Part shown: piece after piece, positions 1 through 9,569 of the stretch
Layout: each line of letters opens with the position of its first letter
How positions within the stretch are numbered: the stretch's first letter is position 1
Source of the DNA: Shewanella insulae
GTDB taxonomy: Bacteria; Pseudomonadota; Gammaproteobacteria; Enterobacterales; Shewanellaceae
DNA length: 64,000 nucleotides
Reading direction: 5' to 3'
Assembly (NCBI RefSeq): GCF_009831655.1
Contig: NZ_WRPA01000012.1
Span: 1-64,000 of the forward strand
The notes under the pieces: model-generated
Database searches by the model: none
What the model was told of the DNA's origin: nothing
Seen by the model: only the letters and a program-made list of their open reading frames with translations
Position numbers and translations under genes: made by a program

Positions 1-885
<885 letters not shown>

Positions 886-2211
886 CTAACGTTCACCAAA
901 GGCTTCGGTCACATTGGTAAATACAGGCTTCCACAGGTATTGGAAGACTGTCTTGTCACCTGTCACTATGTCGGCTTCTCCCGTCATGCCAGGGATCAGC
1001 GCCAGCTTATCGGGTTGATCGCCGAAGTAGGGTTTGTCGATGGCTATCTGTACCTTGTAGAAGACGCCGCCTTTCTCGTCAGCATCCGTGCTGGGAGAGA
1101 TCTTCTTCACCAGACCATCGATGGCGCCATAGCGGCTGTAGTCGAAGGCATCTATCTTGATGCGTGCCTTCTGCCCGACGGTGACGAAGCCTATGTCTCT
1201 GGGGGACAGCTTAGCCTCGAGCAGCGCCGTGGGCGTGGTGGGGACGATCACCGCCACTGTACCGCCGGGCTGGATCACGCTACCCGCCGAGTTGTTGGGG
1301 ATAGATTGAATGATGCCATCCACCGGTGAGGTGACCCGGTTCTGCTGCACTAGGGAGTCAGAGGATTTGAGTCGGGCAAGAATGCCCAGCAGCTCGGCCT
1401 GGGCGTCGGTGCGTTTCTCACCCACCTCGTTGAAGAGGCTCGCCTCTTTCTGTGCCAGCTGTTTCTCTTGATTATCTATGTTGCGTTGCAGCACGCTGCG
1501 ACGCCCCTCCAAGACTTTGAGTTCACGAATATAGGAATCAAGTTTTTGTTGCGATTCCAGCATCCTGAGCTTAGAAACCGCCTGCTGCTCCTTAACCGAG
1601 TTCATCATCTTGAGGGTTTGTTCTACCGAGCGTATCTGATCCTTGAGTGGGGTGATCTCCTGCTCGATGCTGGCCAGCTCAGCCTCAGACTTGGCCACGT
1701 CAGATTCGGACAGGGCGATGATCGCCTGCTTCTCCTGATTCATTCGTGCCAGTGCGTTGACGTGCTGAGCCACCAGGGCGGGGAAGCCTAGCTGATAGGC
1801 GTTGAAGTCGGGCTCGCGTTCTTCGAGGAAGGCGTTATATCTCTCTATCTTCAGCTCAAGGTTGGCCTGCTTGCTCTGTAGCTCCTCTTTCAGGGCCTGG
1901 CTGTCGGTGGCGACAAAGTTAGCTATCAGGTCACCCTTCTGGACTAGGTCTCCCTCGGCGACGGCGATCGATGCCAGGGTGCCGCCGGTCTGGCTCTGGA
2001 TCACTTGCCTGTGGCCGAGTGGCACCACCTGGCCCTTGGCCTTGGCGATCTCCTCTATGTTGGTAAAGATAGACCAGATCAGCAGAATGAAGACGGCCGC
2101 GGCGATAAAGAAGGTGATGCGGCGAATGGCGCGCTTCTCGGCGGGCGCCTCGATGGCCTCGGTAAATTCGTGTTCAGGCCAGGAATGCTGAGTGAGTTGG
2201 CTGTCATTCAT
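886..2211 (-). CDS. HlyD-family type I secretion periplasmic adaptor
   Basis: This membrane-fusion protein links the inner-membrane ABC transporter to an outer-membrane TolC-type channel. ATG 2211 (MNDSQLTQ) gives 441 residues. It is preceded by GGAGG at 9 nt spacing and overlaps the upstream ABC gene by 8 nt. A frame start at 2256 would only add a Pro/Arg-rich extension lying inside that gene. One transmembrane helix lies near residues 31-50. A lipoyl-like segment (GGTLASIAVAEGDLVQKGDL) follows, then a long coiled-coil hairpin of about 95-275 rich in Gln, Glu and Lys. The C-terminal half holds the second lipoyl half (VTSPVDGIIQSI) and beta-barrel sequence. Length and architecture are typical of HlyD/LapC-type adaptors. 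Confidence 0.93.
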   Translation of the reverse strand: MNDSQLTQHSWPEHEFTEAIEAPAEKRAIRRITFFIAAAVFILLIWSIFTNIEEIAKAKGQVVPLGHRQVIQSQTGGTLASIAVAEGDLVQKGDLIANFVATDSQALKEELQSKQANLELKIERYNAFLEEREPDFNAYQLGFPALVAQHVNALARMNQEKQAIIALSESDVAKSEAELASIEQEITPLKDQIRSVEQTLKMMNSVKEQQAVSKLRMLESQQKLDSYIRELKVLEGRRSVLQRNIDNQEKQLAQKEASLFNEVGEKRTDAQAELLGILARLKSSDSLVQQNRVTSPVDGIIQSIPNNSAGSVIQPGGTVAVIVPTTPTALLEAKLSPRDIGFVTVGQKARIKIDAFDYSRYGAIDGLVKKISPSTDADEKGGVFYKVQIAIDKPYFGDQPDKLALIPGMTGEADIVTGDKTVFQYLWKPVFTNVTEAFGER

Positions 2212-4303
2212 TTTGTGAGGCCTCCATGGTGGGGGTTGAGTCCTGGTTGGTTTCACTTTGTGTCACCACGCTGTCTTGGTTTGGCAGAGGGCCGGCGTAG
2301 ACCACTGTGCCCTTGTCGAGGATCACCACCTTGTCCGCCTGCTGAATGAGCGAATGGTCATGTGTGGTGAATAGGATTGTGGTTTTGCCCTTGAGGTTTC
2401 TCAGGGTCTTGATAAAGGCCTGTCTGGCAAAAGGGTTTCGATTGGCTATCGGTTCATCCATCACCAGCAGGGGGGAGCCTTTCAACAGGGCTCTTGCCAG
2501 GCTGATATAGCTGCTCTCTACCGCAGAGAACATGCTGGTGCCGCGGGAGAAGAGGTTGGCATCTATGTTCTGTTTCAGCGCCTGCAGCAGCGAGGCGCCG
2601 CCGGCATCGGTAATAGCCTGCTTAAGCTCTTCGTCGCTGGCCTCTGGCTTGGCCAGGCGCAGGTTGTCCGCCAGGGTGCCGGGTAAGAGCTCGCTGTTGG
2701 TGGGGCTGTAGGCGGCCCACTGACGGAAGATCTCAGGGTCGAACTGCTTCAGGTTCTTGCCATTGACGGTGACGAAACCGGCCTGGGGCTCGATAACCCC
2801 TATGGTGGTGAGTAGCAGCGAGGTCTTGCCGCTACCGTTAGGGCCTATGATGGCCACCGTTTCGCCTGCTTCTATATCGAGTGTGACGCCTGAAAGTGCT
2901 GGCTCACTGTCGCCGCTGTATCTAAGGGTGACGTGTTTGAAGGAGAGCGTTGGTGCTTTGTTAAGGTCCGGTGAGTCGAGTCTGAGTTCATTGAACTCTG
3001 TTGTGACCGCCATGAAACGATCGAATTGGTCGATCGCTCCCTTGAGTAGTGTAAATTTTTGTCGCGAGGCGAAAGCCAGTTGCGCTGGCCCTGTGATCCG
3101 CCAGATCAACATGACGCAAGCGATCAGGGCCCCCGGGGTGATGCTCTGGTTGAGCACCAGGAAGATGCCGGTAAATACTGTGGCGAGGGCGGTAAACAGC
3201 CCCATGGCATGAGCCACCGCTGCGTTGAGTCCCGTGCGCTTGCTGTAGAGAAAGTTCTGCCGGCAATTTTCCCGGGCGCGGCGCATAAATTGCTCGTACC
3301 AGGCGCCGCTCTCGCCTGCACTCTTTAGTGGTAGCAGATGAGTCGAGAGTTCGTTGAGGCTGTTCTGATACTCGCCGCTGATGGTGGGTGCGGCGGCCTG
3401 GGTAAACCTGTCCAGCGCCTTCATCACCAGGTAGAAGATCAGCAACATGGCCAGCGGCACCAACACCAGAAAACCACTCAATAGAGTGATGGCGACCAGA
3501 GCGATGAGGGTAAAGGGCAGATCGATGAGGCCAGCGCCGCCAGGGCCAGCCACTAGACTGCGCACCTTCTCGGCGTTGCGCATCCGAGCTAGATGACTGG
3601 AGAGTCCTACACGCGAGAGTAGGCCAAGGGGCATACTCAGCAGACGATTGAAGGTGATGCCAGAAAGATCCCTGGCGAAACGATTGCTGACATTGGCCAA
3701 AGCCTGTGCTCTAAGCAGCCTACTGGCGACAAATATCCCCAGGGCTAGTGCAGCCCCTAGGGCGATGCTTGGCAGGATCTGCGGCGCCTGACCACCGATG
3801 ACTCTGTCGTACACCGCCATGGTAAAGAGGGGGATGGCCAATCCGCCGAGACTGGAGAGCAGGCTCAGCCAGAAGATGGGGTGATACCAAGGCCTGAGCT
3901 TAGCGAGATGGGAGGCAAAGACGCTGCTGTTTCGGCTCTGGGCCGGTAGACTTTCCACCAGAAACACATGGCCGACGCTCGGCAGTTTGTCGAGTGCGAG
4001 CCATTGATTATCTTGGCTTAAGTATTGAAAACTGTGATTACTGCGCCGCGCTACCATAGGCTCGCCATCCTGTGGCAGCAAGATGAAGGGGTAGACGCTG
4101 TGGACCAGGAGGTTGGCGTCCAGGGCCTGCACCTTGATACCCACATGATGCTTCTTCAGCAGAATATAGGCTTCGAGGTGGGTGAGCCTGTCGTGGAGAT
4201 CGCTCTTGCCGATGTTGCTGGCCTGCACGCTGAGGCCCAGCTGATGGAACAGGGCGATCAGTAGTGACTTGGGTAGGTGTATAGGATCCAGGGGCTGATT
4301 CAT
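2204..4303 (-). CDS. type I secretion ABC transporter, N-terminal C39-like domain, intact Walker A
   Basis: A 699-residue half-transporter. Residues 10-120 look like the C39-like domain of RTX exporters, with no catalytic Cys near the expected place. A membrane domain (about 140-400) and an ATPase domain (about 450-675) follow. Walker A is intact (GPNGSGKT, 487-494), Walker B is present (LLVMDE, 612-617) and the H-loop His is present (648). The ABC signature is not LSGGQ but FSAVE (592-596), the Q-loop position reads SPT and the D-loop is altered. The start ATG shares one base with the stop codon of the preceding ABC gene (TAATG), which implies coupled synthesis and probably a heterodimer. 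Paired ABC proteins are known in the Vibrio RtxB/RtxE system; equivalence to it is inferred. Confidence 0.9.
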   Translation of the reverse strand: MNQPLDPIHLPKSLLIALFHQLGLSVQASNIGKSDLHDRLTHLEAYILLKKHHVGIKVQALDANLLVHSVYPFILLPQDGEPMVARRSNHSFQYLSQDNQWLALDKLPSVGHVFLVESLPAQSRNSSVFASHLAKLRPWYHPIFWLSLLSSLGGLAIPLFTMAVYDRVIGGQAPQILPSIALGAALALGIFVASRLLRAQALANVSNRFARDLSGITFNRLLSMPLGLLSRVGLSSHLARMRNAEKVRSLVAGPGGAGLIDLPFTLIALVAITLLSGFLVLVPLAMLLIFYLVMKALDRFTQAAAPTISGEYQNSLNELSTHLLPLKSAGESGAWYEQFMRRARENCRQNFLYSKRTGLNAAVAHAMGLFTALATVFTGIFLVLNQSITPGALIACVMLIWRITGPAQLAFASRQKFTLLKGAIDQFDRFMAVTTEFNELRLDSPDLNKAPTLSFKHVTLRYSGDSEPALSGVTLDIEAGETVAIIGPNGSGKTSLLLTTIGVIEPQAGFVTVNGKNLKQFDPEIFRQWAAYSPTNSELLPGTLADNLRLAKPEASDEELKQAITDAGGASLLQALKQNIDANLFSRGTSMFSAVESSYISLARALLKGSPLLVMDEPIANRNPFARQAFIKTLRNLKGKTTILFTTHDHSLIQQADKVVILDKGTVVYAGPLPNQDSVVTQSETNQDSTPTMEASQNE

Positions 4304-5955
4304 TAGCGCGCTCCTCCTTGATCTTGGCTGGCCAGCTCGCCGTGCTCGCCGAGTGCGATCTGCATATCGCTTAGCGTAGCGACCTCGTCAAAATAGGAGG
4401 CAATAACAACTGTCATCTGCCCGCGCCGCTCGGCTAACACCTGCAGCAGACGGCTCTGAGAGTCGGCATCTAGTGAAACCATGGGCTCGTCCAGCAACAG
4501 GATAGATGGGGATTGTGCCAGGGCTCGCACCAAGGCGATCAGCTTGATAGCCCCCTTGTTGAGCACCTGGTTTTCATTGCTGCCAACCTGGGTCTGATAA
4601 CCTGCCGGCAGCTGCGCCAGGGTGGCCGATAGGCCGAGTTGGTCGGCGATCACCATGGCACTCGCCTCACGCTCGCGACGAAACAGCGTCATATTCTCTA
4701 AGATGGTACCGCTGAAGAGGCTGGCCCAGGGAGGGACGTAGCAGATAGACTGACGGTACTCGAAGCCGTCGTGATCCTGCTGCGGCACACCCGCGATGGC
4801 TATCTGCCCGCTATCTAGCTGGTGAAAGGCGCCTATGGTGCTCAGTAGCAGGCTGGCATGTGTCATGGGGTTGGAGGTAACGGTAGCGATGCTGCCTGCG
4901 GGTATGGTGAGGCTGATGTTGTCGAGCTGGGCGCTGGTCTTTTCGGCGCAGATACTCTCCAAACGGATAGGGCCTAGGGGCAGCTTTTCTTGATAGCGGG
5001 TCTGGCCGTTAAAGGTTTCCTGAGGCGTTGCGATCAAAGCATTGACCTGATCCATCGCCTCCTTGGCACTGACATATTTGGCCCTCAGGCTGCCGATGGC
5101 GCTTAAGGGAGCGACGGCGCGACCAGCCAGGATGGAACAGGCCGCCAAGCCACCTGTGGTCAGGTTACCGTTAAGTACCTCAAAACAGCCAATCATTACC
5201 AGGCACAGGGTGGTGGCCTGGGCGGTGCCCTGGATCAGTTCCTGAAGTTTCGCCGACAACCAGTCGACCTCCTCTTGCTGAGCCAGACGTTGATGATTGA
5301 TCTTCTTATAGGCGTAGGTCATGCGGGACTCAAGCGCCATTGCCTTGGTGGTGGTGAGACCGGAGAGCACCAGCATCAACAGACGGGTACGTTCATCCTG
5401 ACTCAGACTCAGTTCCTTGGTGGCGAGAGAGAGCTTCTGTCCGAGTTGCCATACTCTTATGCCAGCGATTAGCCAGACCAGTAGGGGGATAAATACCAGA
5501 GGTCCACCTATGTAGGCGACTAAAGCAAGGAAGATAACCACGAAAGGAAAATCCATCAGTGCGACGGCGGCTTGTCCAGAATAGATGTCGCGCATCGCCG
5601 CTATGCTGTGAATGCCGTGGGAGATCTTGCCTGTCCCTAAGTTTTCTATGTGATGATAATCGGCATTGAGCAGGCGTTTAACCACCCGGGTGATGGTGTG
5701 CAGTTCATAGTTGGCCGCCGAGGCGCCGAGTAGCCAGCTGCGGGCGTATCTGAGTATCAGCTCCAGCAGGATGGCGATGGCAACTCCAATTACAAGAACC
5801 GTTGCTGTACCATGCGCCTCGTTGGGCAGGATACGATCGTAGATCTGTAACATGGTGAAAGGCAGGGCGAGTGAAAGCAGATTGATAAACACAGAGGCCA
5901 GGAGCAGTTCGTTGAACGATTGATTCTGTGCGAGCAAACGAAAGGTTTTAACCAT
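4303..5955 (-). CDS. degenerate ABC half-transporter partner of the type I system
   Basis: First gene of the operon, 550 residues, with AAGGGA as ribosome site about 8 nt before ATG 5955. Residues 15-290 form a six-helix exporter-type membrane domain and 325-545 an ATPase-type domain. Its catalytic motifs are largely lost. The Walker A position reads VTSNPMTHAS (359-368) with no GxxGxGKS, the signature position reads LNKGA (465-469), the Q-loop Gln is Pro, and the H-loop His is Tyr (521). Walker B (ILLLDE, 485-490) survives. The frame is intact and the membrane domain normal, so this looks like a maintained non-catalytic partner rather than a pseudogene. No C39-like domain is present. Confidence 0.88.
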   Translation of the reverse strand: MVKTFRLLAQNQSFNELLLASVFINLLSLALPFTMLQIYDRILPNEAHGTATVLVIGVAIAILLELILRYARSWLLGASAANYELHTITRVVKRLLNADYHHIENLGTGKISHGIHSIAAMRDIYSGQAAVALMDFPFVVIFLALVAYIGGPLVFIPLLVWLIAGIRVWQLGQKLSLATKELSLSQDERTRLLMLVLSGLTTTKAMALESRMTYAYKKINHQRLAQQEEVDWLSAKLQELIQGTAQATTLCLVMIGCFEVLNGNLTTGGLAACSILAGRAVAPLSAIGSLRAKYVSAKEAMDQVNALIATPQETFNGQTRYQEKLPLGPIRLESICAEKTSAQLDNISLTIPAGSIATVTSNPMTHASLLLSTIGAFHQLDSGQIAIAGVPQQDHDGFEYRQSICYVPPWASLFSGTILENMTLFRREREASAMVIADQLGLSATLAQLPAGYQTQVGSNENQVLNKGAIKLIALVRALAQSPSILLLDEPMVSLDADSQSRLLQVLAERRGQMTVVIASYFDEVATLSDMQIALGEHGELASQDQGGAR

Positions 5956-6283
5956 CTATGTTGTCCCTTGGAATAATTAGTGATTAAACAAGAGTGTAGT
6001 TCAAAGTTGCTATAACCAAAGCTAGCAGCTTGTTTTCATTTTAGATATAAGACAAATTTCTACTCTTGTTACTGTTTTTCTCTCAACTCAAGCCAACTTT
6101 TACCTTTGCTTAACAGGTGTACGTCGCGTTGATGCATTTAGGTTCACTTGGATGTAAATAAACTAACCCATCTAATACTTGGTTCCATTTTAGTTACCCG
6201 TGATTGAGTAAGGGTTCTACTTGCGTTGAAGTGGATTAGGAGATCTTATTCTCTATGGATAAGGTGAAATTAAGGTGAGGGCT
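5956..6283. other. intergenic region upstream of the type I secretion operon
   Basis: This AT-rich stretch separates the start of the secretion operon from the terminator of the cytochrome operon and must carry the secretion operon promoter. I see no convincing -35/-10 pair, operator palindrome, small RNA or coding frame. Confidence 0.5.
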
Positions 6284-6313
6284 AAAAAAAGAGGTCTGGC
6301 GAACCAGACCTCT
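6284..6313 (-). terminator. intrinsic terminator of the octaheme cytochrome operon
   Basis: A 10 bp perfect stem (AGAGGTCTGG with CCAGACCTCT) and a CGAA loop are followed, on the minus strand, by seven T residues. It lies 28 nt after the stop codon of the octaheme cytochrome gene. Confidence 0.93.
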
Positions 6314-6341
6314 TTGCTGCAGGGAGATGACGATGGGAAAA

Positions 6342-7748
6342 CTATTTAGCGTGTTTAGGGCCTTTCTTGTTCTTCATTGGGTCGCCTTCGTAGCCTAAGG
6401 CTTGCCAATCTAAACGTTTGCCCTTGTTGTGGCAGTCGTTACACTTGAGCGCCTGATCTTTTGGCGAAACCATGTGGTTGATGCGCCACCACATCTCGGT
6501 TTCGGCAAAGCCATGCTCACCACTGTACTTGATGCCCTGTTTCGCTAAGCTTGCGTTGGCCTCCATGCCGAGTTTGGCGGCCTTATCCCAGTCGAATTCA
6601 CTCCAGTAGCCACCCTTGCCATAGGTTTTGGCAGTGATAATGATGTTCTGTTTAGCATCATAGATCTGCTTGCCTCTATGCACCTTGAAGGGATAGATCT
6701 TGGCGGTCTTGTCTGTGATATCGCCCAGTGGCGCGGTGAGTTTTGTGACCTTAGTAGGATCCATCTTGTCACCTGCCATGTAGGCATCGGCCTTGCCGTT
6801 GTACCAGGCGTATTCTGGCTTAACCATCTTGCCCCACACGAAGCTGCCTTTCTTCTTCTGGAAGGTCTTCTTGCCGTTTTCATCCTTGGTTTCTGGTAGA
6901 TCTTGTCCTGCGGTTGACCAGTCCCAACTCATCTTGGTGGGCTCGTTGCGGGCGAAGAAAGGTATGTGGCATGTCTGACAGGCGACGCTGGCCGTATGGG
7001 TGTTGAGGCGCTTGTTGGTGTGTGGCGCACCATCGTGGCAGTTTTCACAGCCGATATCGTTCTGTCCACCGGGCGAAACGCCCATGGCATTGCCGGTGAT
7101 CTGGTGTTGCTCTGTGGTGTGACAGGTCTGGCACTGGAAGTCGTTACCGTCTGTGTCCATGTGTACGTCGGTGACCTTGTCGGGATAGGCCATGGAGGAA
7201 TCGAGGTCCCCGTGCTTGACCGCGTCGCCGCCACCACCGTAGAAGTGGCAAGAGCCGCAGTTGTCACGCACCGGCATGCCAACATTTTGCGCCACGCGCT
7301 CCAGGTTGACCTTAGCCAGGGCCTCACCGGCGCCGGCAGGGTCTTTGATATAGGTGCCTGTGGTGTCGTGGCACACCAGGCAGTCGACCTTAGTCATGTC
7401 GCTGAAGTCGAAGTTGTTGTCTTTCCAGCCGTAGCCGGCGTGACAACTGGTACATCTGGGTTCGTTGCCTGAAATCGAGGTACAGAAGTTGTTGATAGCG
7501 TTCTTCTTACCGCGTTTTACCGTGCGGCCGGGGAGTTCCTGTTCCAGCTCCCAGGTCCAGTGGGACGACTTCATAAAGTCTTTGGCGTGATCTTCATGGC
7601 ATTCGATGCACTGCTCGGTCACCTGAGAGCCTTGGGTAAAGGGGCCTTGAATGGCTTCCTTATGGGGGTTATCGGCGACGGCATTGAGGCTGGCCAGGCC
7701 GAAAACTCCGGCGGCAAACATCGCCGTGAGAGAAAGTGAGTGTTTCAT
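6342..7748 (-). CDS. otr: octaheme c-type cytochrome, tetrathionate reductase (Otr) family
   Basis: A periplasmic multiheme enzyme of 468 residues with a Sec signal peptide ending near residue 25 (LNAVADN). Eight CXXCH heme sites are visible, with first Cys at about 47, 99, 123, 164, 206, 234, 257 and 436. The long haem-free stretch between sites seven and eight and the overall size fit the Shewanella octaheme tetrathionate reductase family, whose purified member reduces tetrathionate, nitrite and hydroxylamine in vitro. There is no lipobox, so the protein should be soluble. It is the last gene of an operon with an outer-membrane porin and a monoheme cytochrome. Start ATG 7748 has AGGGA upstream. 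The physiological substrate cannot be read from sequence. Confidence 0.9.
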   Translation of the reverse strand: MKHSLSLTAMFAAGVFGLASLNAVADNPHKEAIQGPFTQGSQVTEQCIECHEDHAKDFMKSSHWTWELEQELPGRTVKRGKKNAINNFCTSISGNEPRCTSCHAGYGWKDNNFDFSDMTKVDCLVCHDTTGTYIKDPAGAGEALAKVNLERVAQNVGMPVRDNCGSCHFYGGGGDAVKHGDLDSSMAYPDKVTDVHMDTDGNDFQCQTCHTTEQHQITGNAMGVSPGGQNDIGCENCHDGAPHTNKRLNTHTASVACQTCHIPFFARNEPTKMSWDWSTAGQDLPETKDENGKKTFQKKKGSFVWGKMVKPEYAWYNGKADAYMAGDKMDPTKVTKLTAPLGDITDKTAKIYPFKVHRGKQIYDAKQNIIITAKTYGKGGYWSEFDWDKAAKLGMEANASLAKQGIKYSGEHGFAETEMWWRINHMVSPKDQALKCNDCHNKGKRLDWQALGYEGDPMKNKKGPKHAK

Positions 7749-7761
7749 GGTGCATTCCCTA

Positions 7762-7781
7762 CCCCCGGCCGCAGCCGGGGG
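7762..7781 (-). promoter_or_regulatory. GC-rich intercistronic hairpin between porin and octaheme cytochrome genes
   Basis: A perfect 8 bp stem (CCCCCGGC with GCCGGGGG) and a 4-base loop sit in the 44 nt gap, ending about 13 nt before the ATG of the octaheme cytochrome. No T-run follows on the minus strand, so it is probably not a full terminator. It may stabilise an mRNA end or tune translation of the last gene. Confidence 0.6.
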
Positions 7782-7792
7782 AGATATTTTAA

Positions 7793-9505
7793 TTAGAAGT
7801 TGACGACGAGTGAGGCGTTGAGGTCATAGGCGGTATCGACCACAGGCAACATGGAGAAAGCAGAACCATTGATCACGTCATCCACTTTTTGCGGTGCGCC
7901 CACTGGAGTGCCACTGCCGGTATATTCGTAGTCGTAATAGAGACCGGCGAGCTTGATAAACATCCTAGGGTTGATATCAAACATATAGTAGGCTTCGGCG
8001 ACATGACCGCGTGTGGCCAGCTTGCTGCCGACAGGGTCGTCCTGGGCCTGAGTAAATGGGGTCCAGTACTTGGAACCATAGTTGTATTCCAGACCGAACT
8101 TGCCGTATGGCGCGGGAACCTGAATACCCACATAGATACCGTAACCATCTTTGGTGTCGGCTTCGTCGGCGGCGCTAGGCATCATGATGATCTCGCTGCC
8201 GTCGGCGTTGAGTTGTGCCTCGAAGACCGCATCACTGAGCATGCCACCAAACATACCGGCGTTACCGTTGCCTTCGGCGCGGGTCCAGCCGAATGAGGCG
8301 AAGGCCTTGAAGTCTTCATCGCTCTCGTAGGCGTAGCCTATGCCACCCAGGTACATGTCGCCGATCACGCCGCTAGGCTGTACTCGGGTCTGGAAGTTGA
8401 AGTTGCTGAACTTCTGCATGTCTTGGTACATGGTCGGTGCGAAGATGCCGGCCAGCTGTGTCGGGAAGGCCATGGTGCCCTTGAAGCCGTCGTTGATATC
8501 TTTGGCGCCAAACAGGGTGATTTGCAGGAAGTGGTTGCCGTCGTTGATGGCATCTATGTTAAAGCCGCCCAGGTGGGTGTCTTTGGTGACGATATCGCCA
8601 AACATCTCACCGTTGCCCCACTGTGACTCGAAGCCCTGGCCATAACAGAAACGCACCACTTGACCGTCGATACCAGTGATCTCGCCCAGTTTGTAGCCCA
8701 GTGTCAGACCATCGAAGTTGAAGTTAACCAGATGGCCCGATGGCGTGCCGCCACGCATCTCATTTTCACGGTATTGGGTTGGTGGGCCATAGGTTGAAGG
8801 ACGGCGACCGATAGATAGGTAGGTTTTTGAACCACCAATGTTTTTCCAGTCGAAGTAGGCGCGTTCTACGCGGAGCCAGTCACCGCTGGTGTTACCACTG
8901 TTGGTGCCATCCATGGTGAATGAACGCCAGGAATCGAACACCTGCACGCCGGTAGAGTCTCCCCAGTTTTTATACATACTGAGACGACCGGCGAAGTTGA
9001 CGTTATCCCATACCTTGGCCTTGAGGTTTAGTCTCAGGCGTGTGGTGTAGAAGATGTCGTTGTTGATGTCCTGAGTGGTCTTGGGCGCCAAGACGTAGGG
9101 CATCACGCCTTGCAGCATACCACTCTGGAAGGCGGCGGCCAGATCCGGGTTGGCCTGCATCATCTGTCCCAAGGGGGAGGCGGGATCGTTGGGCATACCA
9201 AAGGCACCAGACATGGCTTTTGCACCAAAATCATTGAAGTCTACCTTGATTGCAGGGTTCCAGGTGACATTTTGGTAATGCAATGAATGGGCCTTGGTAC
9301 GGAAATCGCCGGTGATTTGTATGCGGTCGAGGGCGGTGTGGCGCTCGTTCTTGTCGACGCGGCTGTTAATGTCATCGATCTCTTCGGTGAGATCGGCGAG
9401 TTGTTGTTTTAGTTCGGCAATTTTTTGCGCATCGCTATCACCGGCATAGGCGGAGCCTGAGATAGCCAGGGCGTTAGCGATCAGAATAGACAGTAGAGTA
9501 CGCAT
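7793..9505 (-). CDS. outer-membrane porin of the cytochrome operon (DUF3373-like)
   Basis: A 570-residue exported protein: signal peptide ending near residue 22 (GSAYAGD), then a short coiled coil at about 25-55 (Leu/Ile heptads, AELKQQLADLTEEIDDINSR). A long beta-rich region with alternating aromatic and polar residues ends in the terminal Phe (LVVNF) typical of outer-membrane barrels. The coiled coil may anchor to peptidoglycan or trimerise, as in other porins with this layout. The gene lies between a monoheme cytochrome and the octaheme cytochrome and is probably co-transcribed with both. It may therefore let the substrate reach the periplasm or form part of an electron conduit. Assignment to the DUF3373 family is from memory. 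Confidence 0.8.
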   Translation of the reverse strand: MRTLLSILIANALAISGSAYAGDSDAQKIAELKQQLADLTEEIDDINSRVDKNERHTALDRIQITGDFRTKAHSLHYQNVTWNPAIKVDFNDFGAKAMSGAFGMPNDPASPLGQMMQANPDLAAAFQSGMLQGVMPYVLAPKTTQDINNDIFYTTRLRLNLKAKVWDNVNFAGRLSMYKNWGDSTGVQVFDSWRSFTMDGTNSGNTSGDWLRVERAYFDWKNIGGSKTYLSIGRRPSTYGPPTQYRENEMRGGTPSGHLVNFNFDGLTLGYKLGEITGIDGQVVRFCYGQGFESQWGNGEMFGDIVTKDTHLGGFNIDAINDGNHFLQITLFGAKDINDGFKGTMAFPTQLAGIFAPTMYQDMQKFSNFNFQTRVQPSGVIGDMYLGGIGYAYESDEDFKAFASFGWTRAEGNGNAGMFGGMLSDAVFEAQLNADGSEIIMMPSAADEADTKDGYGIYVGIQVPAPYGKFGLEYNYGSKYWTPFTQAQDDPVGSKLATRGHVAEAYYMFDINPRMFIKLAGLYYDYEYTGSGTPVGAPQKVDDVINGSAFSMLPVVDTAYDLNASLVVNF

Positions 9506-9569
9506 GTGAATCTCTCCTTAGGCGCTCATCGGGAGCGGTGAATGAGCGCTTCGAATATGAAAGCTGTGG

